Assembly (NCBI RefSeq): GCF_039540375.1
Contig: NZ_BAABEX010000015.1
Span: 1 to 7,017 of the forward strand
Direction of reading: 5' to 3'
DNA from: Acidovorax_G lacteus
GTDB lineage: Bacteria; Pseudomonadota; Gammaproteobacteria; Burkholderiales; Burkholderiaceae_C
DNA length: 7,017 bases
The position numbers and the translations under genes are program-made. Below, in pieces: positions 4,781-7,017 of the stretch. The notes below the pieces were generated by a model. That model did not search any database, was not told where the DNA came from, and worked only from the letters and a program-made list of their open reading frames with translations. How positions within the stretch are numbered: the first letter of the stretch is position 1; each line of letters opens with the position of its first letter.

Positions 4781-5166
4781 GCGCGGGGCCCTCCGTTTGC
4801 GTTGCCGCCCAAGCGCTGGGCGATGGCCTGCAGTGCGGCGCCCAGGCCGTCGAACACCGGCCGCCAGCCGTTGCCAAGCGCGCCAATGGCAAACGCCACG
4901 GGCGCCAGCGCATCGGTGGCCGACACGGCCCAGTACGACTGCAGCCACACCGACAGAGCCCCGGTGAGCACCACGGCCGTGAGCGTGCAGCGCAGCAGCA
5001 GCCAGGCGCCCGCAGCGCGGCCCATGGTTTCTGCAGCAGACAGGGGCCACAGCGCCCCGGCCAGCGCCGCAAAGACGATGACCACATAGGGCCCGGCCAG
5101 CGGGCCGAGCAGCGCGATGGAGACGGCGGCCAGGCTCAGGCCGCTGCTGGTGGTTGGTTCAGGCAT
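4777..5166 (-). CDS. Membrane protein of the lysis cassette, putative holin
   Basis: A 129-residue protein with a short polar N-terminus (MPEPTTSSG) and hydrophobic segments at about 10-42 (probably two spans around Gly21-Pro26), 49-75 and 78-97. Its C-terminus is amphipathic, then polar (QRLGGNANGGPRA). Position and topology fit a holin or antiholin encoded next to a second holin-like gene and an endolysin. It starts within the end of the upstream papain-like gene (8-nt overlap, 5159-5166), with a GAGGGA ribosome binding site a few bases before ATG 5166. It ends in an ATGA overlap with the next gene. No sequence motif proves the family, so the call rests on topology and context. Confidence 0.75.
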   Translation of the reverse strand: MPEPTTSSGLSLAAVSIALLGPLAGPYVVIVFAALAGALWPLSAAETMGRAAGAWLLLRCTLTAVVLTGALSVWLQSYWAVSATDALAPVAFAIGALGNGWRPVFDGLGAALQAIAQRLGGNANGGPRA

Positions 5167-5620
5167 GCACTCCCTCGGTGATGTTGTTGTGTTGCTGCGT
5201 TCGGCCCGCCAGGGCGGCCCACAGCGTCATGGGGTCAAAGCGCCAGGGCTCCGGGTAGCCCAGCACGGCGGCCACGGCCTCGCTGCAGAACCAGCGGCGC
5301 GGCGCACCCCGCTGCGGCCGCCAGACGAAGCCGATCAGGCCCAGCACGTCGTAGCCCGCGCCCGCGTGGTCATAGGCCCACTGATAGGCCACGCTGGGCG
5401 AGACGTAGCCCGGCAGGGGCACCACGTCCCAGTGCTCGGGGTTGAGCCACATGCACTTGAGGCGCACGCCGCCATCCACGAAGCTGCTGGACAGGCAGCT
5501 CGCCTGCCCTGCCCCATCGATGCGCACCACCAGCTCGCAGTGGCTGTACGGACCGCGCAGCCACCAGCTCACCAGGCGGTTGAACAGCCGCTTGCGACCC
5601 TTGTAGAACGCAACCTGCAT
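5159..5620 (-). CDS. Permuted papain-like (NlpC/P60-type) peptidase or amidase
   Basis: A 153-residue protein with the layout of circularly permuted papain-like enzymes (YiiX type): the catalytic His comes first, in YSHCELV (His27, with Glu29 close by), and the Cys comes last, in WFCSEAVAAVLG (Cys112). The middle contains DVLGLIGFVW, a segment common in these phage and bacterial proteins. Family members hydrolyse amide or thioester bonds, some in peptidoglycan peptides. A cell-wall role would suit its place between tail and lysis genes, but the substrate is inferred. It starts at ATG 5620 with GGGAGGG upstream, 3 bp after the stop of the SGNH hydrolase gene, and overlaps the next gene by 8 nt. 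There is no signal peptide, so it may be a virion component or released at lysis. Confidence 0.75.
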   Translation of the reverse strand: MQVAFYKGRKRLFNRLVSWWLRGPYSHCELVVRIDGAGQASCLSSSFVDGGVRLKCMWLNPEHWDVVPLPGYVSPSVAYQWAYDHAGAGYDVLGLIGFVWRPQRGAPRRWFCSEAVAAVLGYPEPWRFDPMTLWAALAGRTQQHNNITEGVHA

Positions 5621-5623
5621 GCC

Positions 5624-6280
5624 CTACCCTCCCGCGCCAATGATGTCGAGCAGCTCGCGCGCGATGACCTCTGCGATGCGATCAGACAGCGCCTGCCCGG
5701 GGTGGAAACCGTCGGGCTGGTCGCCCGGGTTGATGGCCACGCCGCTCAGGTCGATGTAGCGCACGCCCTCGGCCTGGGCCACCTGGCGCACCAGGCCGTC
5801 AAAGCCGAGCACGCCGGGCGTCAGGTCGGGGATGCCCACCAGCACCACGGCTTTGCCTGCGGCCTGGGCCTGCTGCACCAGCGTGCGCAGGTGGGCCACA
5901 AAGTCGGCCGGCGGCACGCCCAGCAGGTAGTCGGCCCCGCCAAAGCGCAGCACCATCACATGGTCGGGCGCCTGGGCAACGTGCTCTGCCCAGCGGGCGT
6001 ACACCAGGCCCCAGGCACCGGCAATGGCATCGCCCGCCGTGGCGCCCGGGCGGCCGTAGCTGATGCCAAAGAACCGGCCCCGTGCGTGCTCGTTGATGCG
6101 GCGCACCGGCGGCACGTGGTTGATGTTGTTGGGCTGGCCCTCGACGGTGCCCACCGTGAGGCTGTCGCCATAAATCCCCACCAGCGGCCGCGCGGGCGCG
6201 GCGCCTGGGCCGGTGGGCACGATGGGGGTCGGCAGGGTGCAGCAGCCCAGCCAGGCGCAGAGGGTTTTGCGGATGCTCAT
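5624..6280 (-). CDS. SGNH/GDSL-type hydrolase-like protein
   Basis: A 218-residue protein resembling SGNH hydrolases, which remove acyl groups or hydrolyse esters, often on cell-surface polysaccharides. Block I is VGIYGDSLTVG with Ser40 as nucleophile. A glycine of block II is present in SYGRPGATAGD. Block V is DGFHPG with Asp190 and His193. Block III, normally GxND, reads GGAD here, with Ala116 in place of the oxyanion-hole Asn. The catalytic triad is intact, but the fourth SGNH residue is missing. The N-terminus (MSIRKTLCAWLGCC) is basic then hydrophobic, but too short for a confident signal peptide and not a canonical lipobox. I start at ATG 6280, which has GGAG 5 nt upstream and overlaps the previous gene by ATGA. 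A longer frame upstream to 6397 lies inside that gene. Its place after tail genes suggests a receptor-modifying or tail-associated enzyme. Confidence 0.8.
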   Translation of the reverse strand: MSIRKTLCAWLGCCTLPTPIVPTGPGAAPARPLVGIYGDSLTVGTVEGQPNNINHVPPVRRINEHARGRFFGISYGRPGATAGDAIAGAWGLVYARWAEHVAQAPDHVMVLRFGGADYLLGVPPADFVAHLRTLVQQAQAAGKAVVLVGIPDLTPGVLGFDGLVRQVAQAEGVRYIDLSGVAINPGDQPDGFHPGQALSDRIAEVIARELLDIIGAGG

Positions 6281-6594
6281 GGGATCTCCGATGCGGTGAT
6301 GAACAGGGCATCGAGCTGGGCATCCGTCATCCCCAGCGCGGGCGCAAGCTGCGAGACGAAGCCGTTGTGCCGCTGCACGACGGAGCTGTACTCCCACTCG
6401 ATGCGCGCCGCGGTGCGCTGCGGCTCGGGCATGGCGTTGATGGCCGCCTCCACCTGCGGCAGCAGGCCGGCGGCGTGCAGGGCGCGGCGCGCTTGGCGCA
6501 TGGTGACGGAGGCGGGCACGGGCGAGGCTTGTGCGGGCGCGCCCTGCACGATGACGGTGGCGCCGCCGACGTAATAGGTCGTGGTGTCGGTCAT
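6277..6594 (-). CDS. Small tail-associated phage protein of unknown function
   Basis: A 105-residue protein from ATG 6594, with GAGG 5 nt upstream, 7 nt after the stop of the tail-like gene. The first 30 residues include a beta-like stretch (TYYVGGATVIVQG). The rest is helical: residues about 38-60 hold VTMRQARRALHAAGLLPQVEAAI and residues 68-100 hold IEWEYSSVVQRHNGFVSQLAPALGMTDAQLDALF. Proteins with this MRQARxAL..AGLL...IEWEY pattern often follow tail-fibre or tail-tip genes in tailed phages. I recall the pattern but know no established function. The alternative ATG at 6630 would overlap the upstream gene by 29 nt and has no better ribosome binding site. It ends in an ATGA overlap with the SGNH gene. 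Confidence 0.75.
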   Translation of the reverse strand: MTDTTTYYVGGATVIVQGAPAQASPVPASVTMRQARRALHAAGLLPQVEAAINAMPEPQRTAARIEWEYSSVVQRHNGFVSQLAPALGMTDAQLDALFITASEIP

Positions 6595-6601
6595 GGGCGC
6601 C

Positions 6602-7017
6602 TCACTGGTGGATGTCTGCAATGCAAACAAAGGAGTTGGTCATCGCGGTACTGGCGGTGAAAAAGACCTCCACCGAAGCATCGAAGGGCACCCAATCCCA
6701 CAGATAAAACGATGCACCAGAGGGCCAGTAACCCACTGGCGCGAAGAAGCGTGTCGCCGGTACGCTCACAGTTCCGGTGTCGATTGCGAGCACGCCGTCG
6801 ATGACCACCTCTGCTCGCATGTTGCGGTTCGAATCGGTAAACAGCCCGCAGGAACGCAATGCGCCGCGGCCCGTGGCCGAGAACAAACGGGTACGCACCC
6901 CCGCAGAAAGCGTGACACTGGAACTTGCACCGCCCAAGTCGGTGATGCCCACAACATAGTTACGCCCCACATACCCCGCCACCTTGCGCAGCCCACCCAC
7001 CCCGCCCGGCCCGGGCG
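6602..7017 (-). CDS. C-terminal part of a phage tail or surface protein (cut by window edge)
   Basis: The frame is open to the right edge, so the start is outside the window. Only about 138 C-terminal residues are seen. They begin with a Pro/Gly-rich stretch (PGPGGVGG), a common hinge in tail fibres, then NYVVGITDLGGASSSVTLSAGVRT. A beta-rich domain follows (VVIDGVLAIDTGTVSVPAT, GYWPSGASFYLWDWVPFDASVEVFFTAST) and it ends in VCIADIHQ. The beta-rich, Ser/Thr-rich C-terminus and the position at the head of tail and lysis genes suggest a tail-fibre or tail-tip domain. I recognise no specific family. A GTG at 7000 could be taken as a start, but it has no good ribosome binding site and the frame is open beyond it. 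From about 6610 to 6960 the DNA is less GC-rich than the neighbouring genes. Confidence 0.6.
   Translation of the reverse strand, partial: PGPGGVGGLRKVAGYVGRNYVVGITDLGGASSSVTLSAGVRTRLFSATGRGALRSCGLFTDSNRNMRAEVVIDGVLAIDTGTVSVPATRFFAPVGYWPSGASFYLWDWVPFDASVEVFFTASTAMTNSFVCIADIHQ

Noticed and set aside
3870..4967. Plus-strand open frame of 365 codons opposite the endolysin
   Set aside because: Antisense to the GH19 domain and two membrane protein genes, with no recognisable domain.
4485..5087. Upstream extension of the endolysin frame to about 617 residues
   Set aside because: The extension is out-of-frame reading of the two holin-like genes. ATG 4484 has a good Shine-Dalgarno and begins the GH19 domain.
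5117..6574. Long plus-strand open frame of 485 codons opposite the late genes
   Set aside because: It is the antisense shadow of five well-supported minus-strand genes in GC-rich DNA. Its product is a His/Ala/Gly-rich sequence with no motifs, and no ribosome binding site or operon fits it.
1..7017. Integrase, CRISPR array, insertion sequence or second SOS box
   Set aside because: None seen: no regularly spaced repeats, no transposase or recombinase motifs, and no other CTGT-N8-ACAG match noticed by eye.

Overview
The window reads as one end of a prophage (or phage-derived integrated element) in a high-GC Gram-negative host, most likely a Burkholderiales/Comamonadaceae-type betaproteobacterium. 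This rests on the very high GC of most genes, GTG and TTG starts, a canonical CTGT-N8-ACAG LexA box of the proteobacterial type, and a phage lysis cassette with a GH19 endolysin. The host assignment is inference; no marker gene fixes it.

Left end (1-200): no gene. Positions 2-51 are the 3' half of a tRNA-Pro (anticodon TGG) on the minus strand, without its 5' half. This is the usual signature of an attachment site left by tRNA-directed integration. Next come two direct GCAAAAAC repeats one helical turn apart, then a nested inverted repeat (89-151) whose outer arms resemble integron attC core sites, then an SOS box.

Rightward block (201-2997): umuD, umuC and a secreted staphylococcal-nuclease-like protein form a tight three-gene unit behind a perfectly formed SOS box that overlaps the umuD start codon. 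A separate gene follows with its own ribosome binding site and a TTG start. It encodes a small exported protein I do not recognise. A strong rho-independent terminator (3021-3044) closes this block. These genes look like lysogenic-conversion (moron) cargo: DNA-damage-induced mutagenic repair plus two exported proteins.

Leftward block (7017 down to 3052): a dense, overlapping late-gene run transcribed toward the attachment end. In transcription order it holds the C-terminal part of a tail or virion surface protein cut by the window edge, a small tail-associated protein, an SGNH/GDSL-type hydrolase, a permuted papain-like (NlpC/P60-type) protein, two small multi-spanning membrane proteins of holin type, a GH19 endolysin that runs in frame with no stop into a third holin-like membrane protein, and a 60-residue arginine-rich protein. 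The stop/start overlaps (ATGA, TGATG, 8 nt) indicate one translationally coupled late operon.

The most unusual points are the endolysin-holin open frame with an internal holin start, the SOS operon ending in an exported nuclease, and the SOS operator that contains the umuD start codon. No integrase, repressor, CRISPR array or insertion sequence is visible; the integrase is expected beyond the right side of the window, near the intact tRNA-Pro.
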